Assembly: GCA_007258455.2 (NCBI GenBank)
Contig: VDFB02358134.1
Span: forward strand, 215,869,565-215,933,564
Source of the DNA: Sequoia sempervirens
Taxonomy: Eukaryota > Streptophyta > Pinopsida > Cupressales > Cupressaceae
Length of the DNA: 64,000 nucleotides
Reading direction: 5' to 3'
Shown: in pieces, positions 11,416-22,779 of the stretch
How positions within the stretch are numbered: position 1 is the stretch's first letter
Layout: every line of letters starts with the position of its first letter
The notes under the pieces: model-generated
Database searches by the model: none
What the model saw: the letters and a program-made list of their open reading frames with translations, nothing else
What the model was told of the DNA's origin: nothing
Program-made: the position numbers and the translations under genes

Positions 11416-11917
11416 TAGAGGTTGCATACACATATAATGCAACACCCCATTTTGAGCTAAGAACTCCAACAGAGGAAGAAAAAAGGGCTATCATGACAAA
11501 AGTTGTAGCTGAGGAAAAAGGGAGAGATATAATCTGAGAAGTAAACCCACAGATGGAGATCAAGGGACACCAAGAAGCATGTTCATCAAAGAACAAAAGA
11601 AAAAGGAGAGTGCCTCATCTAATCGGAAGAAGGGTGAAGTGAAAAGACATCAGAAAGATGCTCAAAAGGAAAATGTAGACATTGAGCTTGAGAAGACAAT
11701 AAGAGATGACAAGGTCCAAAATGAGGGGAAAAGAACTACTAAAACTAAAAAGAATGAAAAAGGTATCATTTCCCCTTCATTCAACATGGATTAGGCATTT
11801 GATCAATAAAAAATGACAATTCCCTTAATGGAGCTAATGAAGATTGATGAATTTAGAGATACAACCCTCAGAATGATCGCCAACACATCCCAAAAGTAGA
11901 AGGATCAGAAGAAAGAA
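11416..11917 (+). pseudogene. Ty3/gypsy gag-protease linker fragment (Tat-like element)
   Basis: Lysine/glutamate-rich frames (for example 11579-11794) precede a segment around 11790-11900 with a spaced hydrophobic pattern (MTIPLMELMKIDEF and following). That pattern is typical of the stretch just before the protease in plant Tat/Athila polyproteins. The reading frame is broken by several stops and shifts. The gag proper, zinc knuckle and 5' LTR would lie in or beyond the gap and are not seen. Confidence 0.5.
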
Positions 11918-12538
11918 GTGAATGTTGTGGAAAGGGAAATTACAAAGGTACTAGAGGTATATTTGGGGGATACACTTACAAAGAATCCCTCCCAAATAGA
12001 TCCATTCTACACTGCGTTGGTGATTAATAACAAGATGGTGAAGAATTGTATGATTGACTTAGGGGCAACAATCAACATCATGCTCCTGGTTGTCATGAAG
12101 GAGCTAGGTTTATGGGTAAATACTACATATGGGAAATGTTATGCCATGGATAAAAAATCAGTCCTTGTAGTAGGGGTAATATGGGATGTAGAATTGAAGT
12201 TCACATCCTATCTAGAGGCCACATACAAGATAGATATTACTGTGGTAGATACTCCCCTCTACTATGGGATGTTACTATCAAGGAAATGGACAACAATAGT
12301 TGGTGGGAATGTTCAGTTAGATCTATCTTATGCCATGATTCCAGTGAATGGGAAAGAAGTCAAATTATATAGGGAGCCTAGGTCTAAACATGTCATTGAA
12401 CTATTTGACCCTAATCAAATGAATTGCTTATGTGATGTAGACTTGGGAATTTTTATAATTGAACACTCAAACCCCAAATTATTAAACATAGATCTAATTT
12501 CCAGGGATGTTTCTAAGAATGAGCATGGAATATGGTGA
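11918..12538 (+). pseudogene. Retroviral-type aspartic protease (Tat-like element)
   Basis: About 206 codons. The active-site region reads MIDLGATINIM, where the usual D-S/T-G triad has become D-L-G, so the product would probably be inactive. Hydrophobic flap and C-terminal strands follow, with a GKEVKLYR segment downstream. The frame ends at TGA 12536-12538 but continues in the same frame into the RNase H at 12539, so this is one polyprotein with a nonsense change. The protease would mature the gag-pol polyprotein inside the particle. Confidence 0.75.
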
Positions 12539-12943
12539 ATGTACTTTGATGGGGCCTATAATAGAGAAGGAAATGGAGCAGGAATTGTATTCATTTCACT
12601 TGAAGGCACAACATTCAAATATTCATTCCTGTTAAAATTTGAGTGCACAAATAATATAGCAGAGTATGAATACCTTCTGATACGTTTGAACATGGCTACT
12701 AAGCACAAGATTAAACTGTTAATCATCCTAGGAGATTCTGAGCTGGTTGTTTCACAAGTGATATCAAAATATTCCACAAAGAATAAAAGGTTGAAGCAAT
12801 ATAGAAATGCTGAATGGGACACTATTGATTTGTTTGATGCTTTCTCCATTGAGTGGATAGATAGGTATAAAAACCTAATGGCCGATTTCTTAGCGAATGT
12901 AGTCTTGAAAAGGGATGATATTACTTTAGCAGGAATTTCATAG
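12539..12943 (+). pseudogene. RNase H domain located between protease and RT (Tat-like element)
   Basis: The landmarks of an RNase H fold appear in order: YFDGA near the start (first catalytic Asp), NNIAEYE (catalytic Glu region), GDSELVV (second Asp) and a C-terminal MADFLAN (last Asp). The look is that of the extra, archaeal-like RNase H known from Tat-lineage elements. A second RNase H follows the RT (20749 onward). Here the extra copy stands before the RT. It is in frame with the protease upstream and the RT leader downstream, separated by stop codons only. Confidence 0.8.
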
Positions 12944-13078
12944 GTTGAACTTAAGACTAGGCCAACCATCCTTGACAACATCCACAATTGGAAAGTTTTC
13001 AATAATGATACTGATCTGATCAAGTTCTTGCATTGCATTGATCAATACGAGGCACAATAGATTGATTTTAATGCATTT

Positions 13079-14416
13079 GTGGAAGAAGTAGATGGAAAGA
13101 AAACCATATTTGGTCAAGAAGTTGTGCAACTCAAGACAAACAAGATTCCTAAAGGGTTGGTGGCACTAGCAAGAGTATTTGATGGGAATGATCAAGCAGT
13201 CATGAAACAAACACTAGTAAGAAGGGAAGACATTGAAGAAATCAATTTAGGCATTGAATTGGCACTAAAGAAAGTATACATTGGAAAAAAGATAAGCCCC
13301 AAAATCAAAAAAATGTTGATTGTATTATTGAGGAAATATAAGCATGTCTTCGCATGGTCTTATGATGATCTTAAGGAATACAAATAATATTTGTTCGAAC
13401 ATGAGATTCCACTTAAACCTGATGCAAAACCCTTTAGACAAAAGCAAAGACTAATAAACCCAACTTTGGAGCATAAAATGCATGAGGAACTTATGAAGCT
13501 AAGGGAGGGGGTATCATCAAACCTATCATACATTCTACTTGGGTTTCAAACTTGGTGCTTGTCAGATAGAAGAATGGGGACATAAGGTTATGTGTGGATT
13601 TTAGAAATTTGAATATTTTTCCCTTAAAGATAATTACCCACTCCCAAATATGGAGGCCATGCTACTGAGGGTGATAGGTTGTGAAATATTATCCATGATG
13701 GATGGATTTTAAGGGTATAACTAGGTAAAGGTGAAGGAATTAGAAGAATATCAGACTGTATTTACTACCCCTTGGGGCACATATGTGTACATAAGGATGC
13801 CATTTGGGCTAACAAATGTTGGTGCCACATTCCAACGAGCTATGGATGTTGCTTTTGCTGATTTGATCAATACAATAATGGTATTATACCAAGATAATCT
13901 CATTGCATATTCCAAGAAAGAAGAGGACCATGTTGCACACCTTGAGAATATTTTACTTAAAGTACTGGAGTATGGAATTTCCCTAAATCCTAAAAAATTT
14001 CATTTTGTTGTGACAAAGGGGAAGTTATTAGGGCACATAGTATCCAAGGAAGGAGTTAGAATTGATCTAGAGAGAGTAGAAGCTATAGATAAGATCCCTA
14101 TTCCTAAAAATGTTAAGGCCATTCAGTTCTTCTTTGGACAAATAAACTTTGTCAGAAGATTCATATCAAATTTTGCTGAAATTGTCAAACCTATATCAAA
14201 GATGTTGAAGAAAGGGGCTGAAATTAACTGGACTGTAGAAGCACTTGATGCGTTTGTATATATAAAAAGGGCAATCAAAGAGGCCCCAGTGTTAAAATCC
14301 CTTGATTTTAGTAAGCCTTTTCAAAAAAAATTGTTTGCCTCATACCACACCATTGCAACAATGATGTTACAAAAGAATGATGAAGGGTATGAGTAGCCCA
14401 TATCCTTCTTTTGTAG
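13079..14416 (+). pseudogene. Reverse transcriptase of the Tat-like Ty3/gypsy element
   Basis: A pre-RT leader (13079-13387, ending in the HVFAWSYDDL block) and the first RT block (13391-13520, HEIPLKPDAKPFRQKQR) share the frame of the upstream RNase H. A shift near 13500 then moves the rest; 13731-14396 carries TTPWGTYVYIRMPFGLTN and the following blocks. The catalytic Y-x-D-D reads YQDN at about 13887-13898, so the second Asp is lost. Stops interrupt the block around 13580-13730. The RT is followed by the PISFF start of the gypsy RNase H, which is cut at 14416 by the chromovirus and resumes at 20747. Confidence 0.85.
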
Positions 14417-15233
14417 TGGCACAGTCACGGTAAGAGGGTCCTCAAAGAGAACAATCTGGACCATGCAACAAGAGTAACACAACAAAAGTGACACAAAATA
14501 TGGAGGAAAATGCAGATTAAAACATGCTCATTAATAGAAATCTCGATTACAAACAACCAACAACATCCGAGCTTACAAATTCGGCTCACAGGCCTGATAT
14601 AACATCTTAAAAAATACAAGATTCCAATATGCTCCTCAACACGAGTGAAAATATTACATCTCCAATCTAAATTATTCTACCTAATCAACTGCTAGCATTC
14701 TAATGATCTATTACAAGCTTTATATCATATCTGTAGGTCTAGAAACATCCACATTGGCCAGAGATTATTACAATCTCAAATGAAGGAAAATGTAATGTGT
14801 GCAAGAATAGGTCAGCCTCAAATTTGAATTACTCTTCGGTGAATGAAAATGATGAAGCGTGGACCTATAATGAAGGTTGGGGACACTCCACAAAATAATT
14901 AAAACCACACCATTGAGATCCGCAAGTTATGGGGATGATCCATGAACGATCAAATTAACCGTTAGGCTTGAAAATTATTCTAGTGTCGGTTCAAGAAACT
15001 ACCATGAAATATGGAATCAATAACTTGCTGGAAAAAGATCCAATCATGCCCAAATCTTGGAAGAAGGAAGATGAACATGTCCATGATGTAAAAAAAGATC
15101 CACAAGGTCTGGTGAGAAAATATGACTAATCCACCAGTATGAACTGAGCAAGAACAGAAACAAGAACAAAAACTAAAAGAAAATATTTTTGGTTGATGCA
15201 AGATTGCCAAGAACCAAGGATGCTCTTGCATCA
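14417..15233 (-). repeat. Chromovirus 3' LTR
   Basis: 817 bases beginning TGGCACAG and ending GCATCA on the plus strand. It pairs with 19931-20746. The chromodomain coding end lies just inside it at about 15330. Confidence 0.9.
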
Positions 15234-15240
15234 TACATCT

Positions 15241-15498
15241 GGGGTTGATTGAAAAGTGAGTCCCTCACTTTGCTGGGGCTAAAGGAAAACCAAAATGTTC
15301 TACCTCAACTTAATAAATCTAAGAAGAATCCTCCACTGGTCTGCCTTTCCACTTCACAAGATATTCCTTGTACTATCTTTCGCGAGTTTTTCTCCCATCT
15401 CTGATATCCAAAATCTCTTCTATCTCATCTAATTGTTGTTTAGGAAACTGATTCTCCAATTCTACTTTACTGTCTTCACTAGATTCTGCTTCATGATA
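15241..15498 (-). pseudogene. Chromodomain at the integrase C-terminus
   Basis: The frame that leaves the integrase at 15499 continues through one stop into an acidic linker, then EEILDIRDGRKTRER, a TAG, YKEY and LVKWKGRPVEDSS (about 15420-15315). This is the chromodomain pattern (EEILD...YLVKWKG...). The TAG sits where glutamine would be expected from a CAG codon. Chromodomains at this position define chromoviruses and are thought to steer integration toward marked chromatin (established for the group). Confidence 0.85.
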
Positions 15499-16617
15499 CT
15501 AATGTAGATCTGCAATGTTGAATATAGGTGATATACCAATGTCATCCGATAACTCCACTTCATATGCATTCCCTGAATCAAATCTCCTCAAGATCTTAAG
15601 AGGTCCAAACTTCCTCATCTTCAGCTTATTGTATGTTCCAACTGGAAATCTTTCCTTCCTCAAATATACCATCACTTCATCACCAACTTCAAACTCCTTA
15701 TGTCTCCTCTTTTCATCTACTTTCTCCTTATACTTCCAGTTCATGTCTTCCAATTGTCATTTCACCTGGGTATGCACTTTCTTCATATGTTATGCAAATT
15801 ATTCTACTTCTACACTCCCCTTATCTTCCATACTAATGTCTCTCAACTCTGCTATACCTCTAGGATGGACTCTCGTAACAATCTCAAAAGGTGTCTTTCC
15901 TGTACTCCTGTTCACTGAATTATTGTAAGAAAACTCTTCTTGTGCAAGGACTAAATCCCAACTTCCCATTTTTTCTCTAGCTAAACATCTCAGCAAATTT
16001 CCCAAACTCCTATTTACTACCTCTATCTATCCATCAGTCTGTGGGTGAAAAGTAGAACTAAACTTTAGATCTGTCTTCAACTTCTTCCAAAATGTCCTCC
16101 AAAAGTAACCAACAAAATTTACATCTCTTTCTGAAACAATACTCTTAGGTAACCCATGCAATCTGACCACTTCCTTGAAAAACAAATTTGCTACATGTAC
16201 TACATCCATTTTCTTCTTACAAGGTACAAAATGTGCCATATTAGAAAATCTATCTACCACCACAAATATAGAATCATTACCTCTTTGTGTCTTCAAAAAA
16301 CCAAGTATGAAATCCATACTGATATCCTCCCAAGGTCTCTCTAGAACTATCAAAGGGTTATTCAATCCAACATTTTGACTACCTCCCTTTGCAACTTGAC
16401 AAACTCTACAACTCTGCACAAATTTCCTAACATCCTTATTAATTTGTGGCCAAAAGTAATTCTCACTTACCAATGCTACTGTCTTATCAATCCCAAAGTG
16501 TCCTGACAATCCTCCACTATGTTTCTCTTTCACCAAGTTATCCCTCATTGAACTCTGGGGTATACACAATTGATTCCCTTTGAACAACATATCCTCCTGA
16601 ATGAAATAATCCAACCA
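15499..16617 (-). pseudogene. Chromovirus integrase
   Basis: 16614-16027 and 16005-15799 and 15753-15499 are consecutive pieces in one frame. The zinc-binding H...H...C..C element (HSGGLSGHFG ... CRVCQ) is followed by the core with WEDISMDFI (first Asp), the second acidic region in the SERDVNF block where the usual Asp before N-G is altered, and FHPQTDG. The C-terminal [14 protein letters not shown] region follows, then the chromodomain. Breaks are nonsense codons, not frameshifts. Confidence 0.88.
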
Positions 16618-17184
16618 CTAACTTCTATCCTCCAAAGCTGGTTCTTTACAAGCTCTCCAAGGTTCTGCAAAATTTGGGTCTCCTTTATAAAATTTCTTCA
16701 ATTCATCAAAGCATAATACCTCCACTCTCATCTTTGTCAGTAAATTCCTTCTCCTACTCAAGGCATCAACAACTCTATTTGACTTTCCACTCCTATGTTT
16801 TAAAACAAAAGTATAACTCTGCAAAAATTCTACCCATCTCATGTGTCTCTGATTCAACTTACCTTGACTGTTCAAATATTGCAATGCTTGATAATCTGCA
16901 TACAATAAAAACCTCTTAGGCAACAAGTAATGTCTCCACTTCTTCAAGGCTTGAACTATGGAATAAAACTCCTGATCATACACTGAATATCTTCTCCTAG
17001 CATCATTCAATTTCTCACTGAAATAAGCTATAGGTCTCCCTTCTTGAATTAATACTGCTCCAATTGCATTTCCACTTGCATCACAGTCTACTTGAAATAT
17101 GTTATTGAAATATGGTAAAGCCAAGACAGGCTGCTCAGTCACCTTCTGCTTTAACAAATCAAAACTTCAATCTGCTCCAAACGT
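16618..17184 (-). pseudogene. Chromovirus RNase H
   Basis: 179 codons from 17157. DCDASGNAIGAVLIQ, IAYFSEKLNDAR, QEFYSIVQALKKWRHYLL and the closing block around VVDALSRR are the standard gypsy RNase H landmarks. It would degrade the RNA strand of the RT product. It is in the same frame as the RT and integrase and separated from them by stops only. Confidence 0.9.
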
Positions 17185-18033
17185 CTACCTAAAATCCTTC
17201 CTATCTCCTCTCATTGTTTTTGTGATAGGACTAAAAGTAGAACTGCAATTCCTAATGAACTTCCGGTAGAAACTAGCCAATCCATGAAATGATCTTACCT
17301 CTCCAATGCTTTTAGGTGTAGGCCACTCAAAAATTTCTCTTACCTTCTCAGGATCCATCTTCAATCCATCCACATATATCACAAATCCCAGATATACCAA
17401 CTCTTCCTTCATGAAACTACACTTCTTAATGTTTATCAACAACTGCTCTTCTCTCAACCTCTGCAAAACTTGTCTTATATGCAACAAATGCTCTTCTCTA
17501 GTCTTACTGAAAATCAAGATGTCATCCAAATAAACATTCACAAAATTACCCAAGAATTTCTTCAACACCTCATTCATGAACCTCATGAAAGTACTCGGTG
17601 TATTAGTTAGTCCAAAAGGAATAACCAACCATTCATACCATCCTTCATTTGTCTTGAATGATGTTTTCCACTCATCTCCTTCTCTGATTTTGATCTGATG
17701 ATATCGACTCTTCAAATCTATCTGTGTAAAGTATTTAGCTCCACTCAAACAATCCATAATGTCATTGATCTGGGGCAAAGGAAATCTATACTTCACCGTG
17801 ATCTTGTTTATGGCTCTAAAGTCTGTACACATTCTCCATTCTCCATCCTTCTTAGGTGCTAACACAACATGTACTACACATGGACTTAAGCTTTCTCTGA
17901 TCAAACACTTCCTCATCAATTCTTTCACTTGTCTATTCAACTCCTCATTCTCTGCCGGTGTCATCCAGTGTGCTGCTTTATTAGGAAAACTAGCTCCAAG
18001 AATCAGATATATACAATGACTAATACTTCTCAC
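17185..18033 (-). pseudogene. Chromovirus reverse transcriptase
   Basis: About 282 codons. VVLAPKKDGEWRMCTDFRAI, FTQIDLKSRYHQIKI (catalytic Asp), the PFGLTN block, and an intact VYLDDILIFS active site (the two catalytic Asp in YLDD), followed by the thumb region. Among the RTs of this window it keeps its catalytic core best. The frame continues from the protease through one stop. Confidence 0.93.
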
Positions 18034-18078
18034 AGGTGGCAGTCCATCAGGTGCATTATCTAAAATGATCTCCTCATA

Positions 18079-18683
18079 CTATGTCAACAACTCCTTTATC
18101 TCTTTTGGGTGTTCTTCTACATGCTTCAAGTCTTCAACCTTCTTAGGAACCAAGGCATTGCACACATTCTCATGTCTCAATTCATCAAGGAATCTCCTTC
18201 TATCAAGTAGACAAACCCTAGCATTTGTACAAACCTCAACTTGAGGAACATCTTCCAAAGGAAACAAAGTCTGCTTCATCCCATTAGCAACAATGGTGTA
18301 TATATTATTCTTTCCATCATGAATAGCCTGTATATCATACTGCCAAGGCTTTCCCAACAAAATATGGCATATATCCATAGGCATGATATCACACAAAACT
18401 TCATCATGGTAATTTCCTATCTTCAATTTCACCAAAAATTGTTCACTTACAGTATCTTATGCTCATCTTGAATCCAAGCTATCTGATAGGGCTTCAGGTG
18501 TTTCAACCTTTGCAACTTCAATTTGGTCACCATCTCTTTAGAAACTAGGTTCTCAGAGCTCCCACTATCAACAATCACTTTGCAACATTTACCAACTACA
18601 TTGCATCTGGTCCAAAATAGATTCTTTCTCTGTAATGGCTGCTGCTCCATCTCAGTTTGACATAATACTCTCCTATTCACCAA
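18079..18683 (-). pseudogene. Chromovirus aspartic protease and linker
   Basis: VIVDSGSSENLVS carries the active-site D-S-G. The piece 18683-18447 is in the gag frame and 18435-18079 is in the pol frame, separated by a stop and a small shift near 18440. A conserved DICHILLGKPWQYD block follows. The pieces from 18435 down to 15499 then share a single frame. Confidence 0.85.
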
Positions 18684-19807
18684 CAGTTCTCTATCTTATG
18701 GTTTATTAGATGATTTATCATGATCCTCCTCAATAAAGGTTGTTCTTCTATTGTTCTCTGTCTTTCTACTTTTCTCTCCTTGATTACATTCAAATGCTCT
18801 ATGTCCTTCTCCACCACACTTATAACAAGTTCCCCTAAATACTCTTTTCTCATCCTTTCTATAACCCTCATTCCGGTAACCACCATATCCTTTTCTTCTG
18901 TAAGAGTTTCCATCACCTCTATGGTACAAATTGTCACTCTTACTAACCTCCTTATCCTTATTCTGATCTAGAATAGATCCTTTTCCTCCTCCAGTAAAAT
19001 TTATTCCTCTTTGAAATCTTCCACCTCTTCCTCTCTATCTTTGCTCATGTATTTTATTCAACTTCTCTTCTACTTTTAGGTCACATTGATATGCCTCCTC
19101 CACACTCTGCAACTTAATAAAACTGATCTGATCTTGTATAGACGACCTCAAAACATTCACATATCTGGCTACTTGCTCAATCTCATCCTTCGAATGTCCA
19201 GATCTGATATTCAACTCGTAGAACTCTTCAGTATACTTTTTCACACTAGATTCCTTTTGCTTCAAATTTTGGAACTTATGGAACAAACTAATCTGATAAT
19301 TTGTAGGCATAAACTTTGTCTTCAACTTTTTCACCATCTGATCTCATGATTTTATCTTTTCTTTTCCTCTTCTTTGCTTATCTGTCTACAAATGTTCCCA
19401 CCAAAGGGATGCATGTCCTTCAACTTTGTACAAGAAAAATTCACCTTCTTATCTTCAGTGGTACCTTCAAATTCAAAATAATTTTCCATATCTATAATCC
19501 AATCAAGCAATTCTTCTGAATCCAACTTACCATTATAATCCAGTGGATTGAAATGGGGTTTTGTATTCGCTCTAGTTAGGGCTCTTATGAACCTCTCTTC
19601 TCCCTAATCTAGGCTAGGTTGCTCTTCTCTTCCTCTTTCTTCTTGTACTTCTACCTCTTCATCACTCACATCATCAACTGGTTGAACTCTCCTTTGGGCT
19701 ATTTTAACTACATCTAATCTAGTAGAAATTCCTCTTACCATCTCCATTAAATCTTGGTCTGCATTTCCATGCACTCCATTTCCTCTAACATTTCTTCTTC
19801 CCACCAT
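18684..19807 (-). pseudogene. Chromovirus gag with zinc knuckle
   Basis: The start is taken as ATG at 19807. The capsid segment has the LDSEELLDWI and LWWEHL landmarks (about 19550-19400), then 19337-19035 a helical capsid C-terminus, then a Gly/Arg-rich tail and a CCHC knuckle CYKCGGEGHRAFEC (about 18824-18783). At least two frame changes and two nonsense codons are present. The capsid N-terminus resembles that of the plus-strand chromovirus gag at 60116-60590. Confidence 0.85.
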
Positions 19808-19915
19808 ATTTACACAAGTCCTCTGCAGCTGTAGGTCAAATCCTCAATCCGCCACCCACAACAAATCTTTGATGGGACTCTGGGAATTCTGACAACCTCA
19901 CACGGATTGAATTTT

Positions 19916-19927
19916 GCTCTGATACCA
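19916..19927 (-). promoter_or_regulatory. Primer binding site, tRNA-iMet type
   Basis: TGGTATCAGAGC on the minus strand, three bases inside the 5' LTR. This is the usual plant initiator-methionine tRNA complement used to prime minus-strand DNA synthesis. Confidence 0.92.
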
Positions 19928-19930
19928 ATC

Positions 19931-20746
19931 TGGCACAGTCACAGTAGGAGGGTCCTCAAAGAGAAAAATCCGAACCATGCGACAAGAGTAAAAAAATAGA
20001 AGAAACATGGAATATGGAGGCAAATGAAGATTAAAAAATGCTTATTAACATAAGTCTCGATTACAAATAGTCGACAACATCTAGGCTTACAGATTCAGCT
20101 CATAGACCTGATATAACATCTTCAAAAATACAACATTCCAATATACTCTTCAACACGAGTGAAAATATTACATCTCCGATCCATATTATTCTACCTAATC
20201 AACTGCTACCATTCTAATGATCTATTACAAGCTTTATATCATATCTCCAGGTCTAGAAACATTCACGTCGACCAAAGATTATTACAATCTCCAATGAAGG
20301 AAAATGTAACGTGTGCAAGAACATGTCAGCCTCAAATTTGAATTACTCTTTGGTGAATGCAAAGGATGAAGTGTGGACCTATAATGAAGTCGAGGACACT
20401 CCAAAAAACAATTAAAATCACACCATCAAGTTCCGCAAGTTATAGGGACAATCCATGAACGATCAAATTAACTGTTAGGCTTGAAAATTATTCCAGTTTC
20501 AGTTCAAGAAACTGCCATGAAATCTGGAATTGATAACTTGTCAGAAAAAGATCCAATCATGCCCGAATCTTGGAATAAGGAAGATGAACATTTCCACGAT
20601 GTAAAAAAAGATCCACAAGGTTTGACGAACAAATATGACAAATCCACCAACATGAACTGAGCAAGAACAAAAACAAGAACAAAAACTAAAAGAAAATATT
20701 TCTGGTTGATGCAAGATTTCCAAGAACCAAGGATGCTCCTGCATCA
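19931..20746 (-). repeat. Chromovirus 5' LTR
   Basis: 816 bases, same ends as the 14417-15233 copy. The primer site lies at 19927-19916, just inside. Differences from its partner are mostly transitions. Confidence 0.9.
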
Positions 20747-21217
20747 AGTAGATCTCTCCAAGGAGCTAAGTTAAAGTATGATATCATAGAAAAACAAGCA
20801 TATGATCTTGTCAAAATAGTAAAGGCCTTTAGACCCTATTTGGTAGGAGCAAAAATAATTTCATATGTTCCAAATGCTACTGTCAAGGATGTGTTTGTAC
20901 ATATCGAGGTCACTTGGAGAAGGTGCAGGTGGATCAATAGGATTCAAGAATTTGATATTGAGATTCAGATCACCAAGTTAGTAAGAGGGAAAGGCCTAGC
21001 CAAGCTAATGGCTGAGTCAAACTTTGAAGCATCTCAAATTTGTAACATAGGGGAAGAGGAAACCATGATTGCCAGCATAGAGAACATTGCATGGTACAAT
21101 GACATAATGTATTACTTGAAGAACCAGAAATTCCCAAAACATATGAATGAGAATCAGAAGATATCCTTGAAATTACATTCTTCCAAGTATGTTTTCATGG
21201 ATGGAGACCTATATTGA
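20747..21217 (+). pseudogene. Tat-like element RNase H (second copy) and linker, resumed after the nested insertion
   Basis: Reading resumes with SLQGAKLKYDIIEKQAYDLV, the gypsy RNase H block that normally follows the FFS sequence found at 14405-14416. FRPYLVG and a connection region (about 20920-21217) follow. This is the ordinary RNase H attached to the RT and is distinct from the one before the RT. It carries frameshifts, and the frame ends with a stop at 21215-21217, where integrase begins in an overlapping frame. Confidence 0.8.
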
Positions 21218-22330
21218 AAAATAGGGATGGAGTACTACTATTATGCTTGGATGAATCTCAATTAAAAAATGTATTAAGAGAAATGCATGAAGGAGTCTGT
21301 GGGGGACACTTTTCTTCCAAGACCACTTCCCATAAGATCTTAAGGGAATGGTATTACTGGCCTAGGGTTTTTAATGACTCTTTAACCTATGTAAGGAGGT
21401 GTGAAGCTTTCCAAAAATTCTCTAGAAAATTGAAATATCAAGGAGCACTACCACTAAAACAAATGCAGGTTGAAGCTACCTTTAACCAATGGGGGATTGA
21501 CTTTATTGGGGAGATACCGAAAAAATCCAATAGAGGTCACAAATGGATATTAGTGGCAACTGATTACTTCAAAAAATGGGTGGAAGCTATTTCAACAAAA
21601 CAAGCCACTAGAAAAGGTGTAACAATTTTTCTAATGAAGAATATTATTACAAGGTTTGAGACACCTATGCGGTTAATCACAAATAATGGTATGTGTTTCA
21701 GATCACAGGAGTTATGGGAAATTCTATGAAACATATGGTATTACAATTTCATATTCCTCACCCTATCATCCACAAGCTAATGGATAGGCTGAATCAAGTA
21801 ACAAGAATATTTTGAAGATTATTAAAAGGATGTTGGACAAAAACAAAAAGGCATGGATTCTAAATTGAGAATGGAATTATGGGTAAATAGAATCACTGTG
21901 AAGAAATCAACTGGTAGGTCACCCTTTGAATTTGTGTATGGGGCACAAGCTAGAATGCCTATGCATAATCTTCTACCCACATACAAATTCATACTTCAAG
22001 AAGACCTAGGTATCCCCGAGCCAATGGAGGACAAAATAGAACAATTGGCAGAACTAGATGAAATCAGGAGTTTGGCCCAAGAGAAAAATACAAAAATACA
22101 ATCACAAATGAAGTATTTATTTGACAAAATAACCAGGGATAGAAAGTTTGAAGAAAATAATATGGTCCTACTGTGGAATGCAAGATTTTAGGATAAAGGG
22201 AAGCATGGGAAGTTTGAAGCTCTCTGGATAGGACCTTTGTCATCATTGGAAAAGGAGGTGAAGACTCCTATTATTTACAAAATATGTCAGGAGAAGACTA
22301 GGAATTGCCAGTGCATGGACAATTCCTGAA
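21214..22330 (+). pseudogene. Tat-like element integrase
   Basis: The H-H-C-C region (HEGVCGGHF ... YVRRCEAF, with the last Cys lost) leads into the core: WGIDFIGEIP (first Asp), LITNNGMCF where D has become N, and an SPYHPQANG block followed by a stop and the catalytic Glu region (AESSNK). After a shift, 21853-22191 contains GRSPFEFVYG and the C-terminal domain. The coding similarity fades at about 22330. At least two stops and one shift make it inactive. Confidence 0.85.
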
Positions 22331-22440
22331 GCACTTCTTTTCTTAAATCATTTTTCCATGCACATAGTTTAGGAGAAAGCCAAGAATTGTCAGTGCATGG
22401 AAAATTCTTGAAATACTTCTTAAAATAATAATCTTCCATG
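22289..22440. repeat. Tandem duplication at the integrase end, 82-bp step
   Basis: AGGAGAAG.C.A.GAATTG.CAGTGCATGG starts at 22289 and again at 22371, each followed by AAATTC(C/T)TGAA and CACTTCTT/TACTTCTT. It duplicates the last coding bases of the integrase region. Confidence 0.7.
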
Positions 22441-22779
22441 CATAGTAGTTTTAGGTTTTTATTCCATTTTCACCCATCTGATCACATTCATTCATGGTCT
22501 GCATCCCATAGATCATTTTTGAATCCTTGTAATGACCTCACACTCATTCATCCCCAATTGGAGCCACTGTTGGAGCCAAACAATTCACATTGGTTGTCTT
22601 GGCACCTCCATTTTCACTCATCCTCCCACATCCACTATATGCTCCATCTCCATTTTATAGTAATTGACCTTAATATAAAATACCAAAATAAGGCCCTTGA
22701 TCATTACAATAAAATGAAGTCCTTGCCTGAAAAGTTCTCCTAGCAGTACATGGCATGTTGCCACGACAATGCTATATTG
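22441..22779 (+). other. Spacer after integrase, no gene
   Basis: Pyrimidine-rich at first (about 22540-22660, CATTC and CTCCA words). No recognisable product. Confidence 0.4.

Larger units (their letters stand above)
14417..20746 (-). mobile_element. Complete nested Ty3/gypsy chromovirus
   Basis: A 6.33-kb element in minus orientation. LTRs at 14417-15233 and 19931-20746 both run TGGCACAGTCAC...TGCATCA on the plus strand. Flanking pentamers TGTAG (14412-14416) and AGTAG (20747-20751) agree at four of five positions, as expected for an old 5-bp target duplication. The order gag, protease, RT, RNase H, integrase, chromodomain is complete, with many nonsense codons. Hand comparison of the first ~230 LTR bases shows roughly one difference in seven, so the insertion is old. 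It lies inside the RNase H of the Tat-like element, which must be older. Confidence 0.92.
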
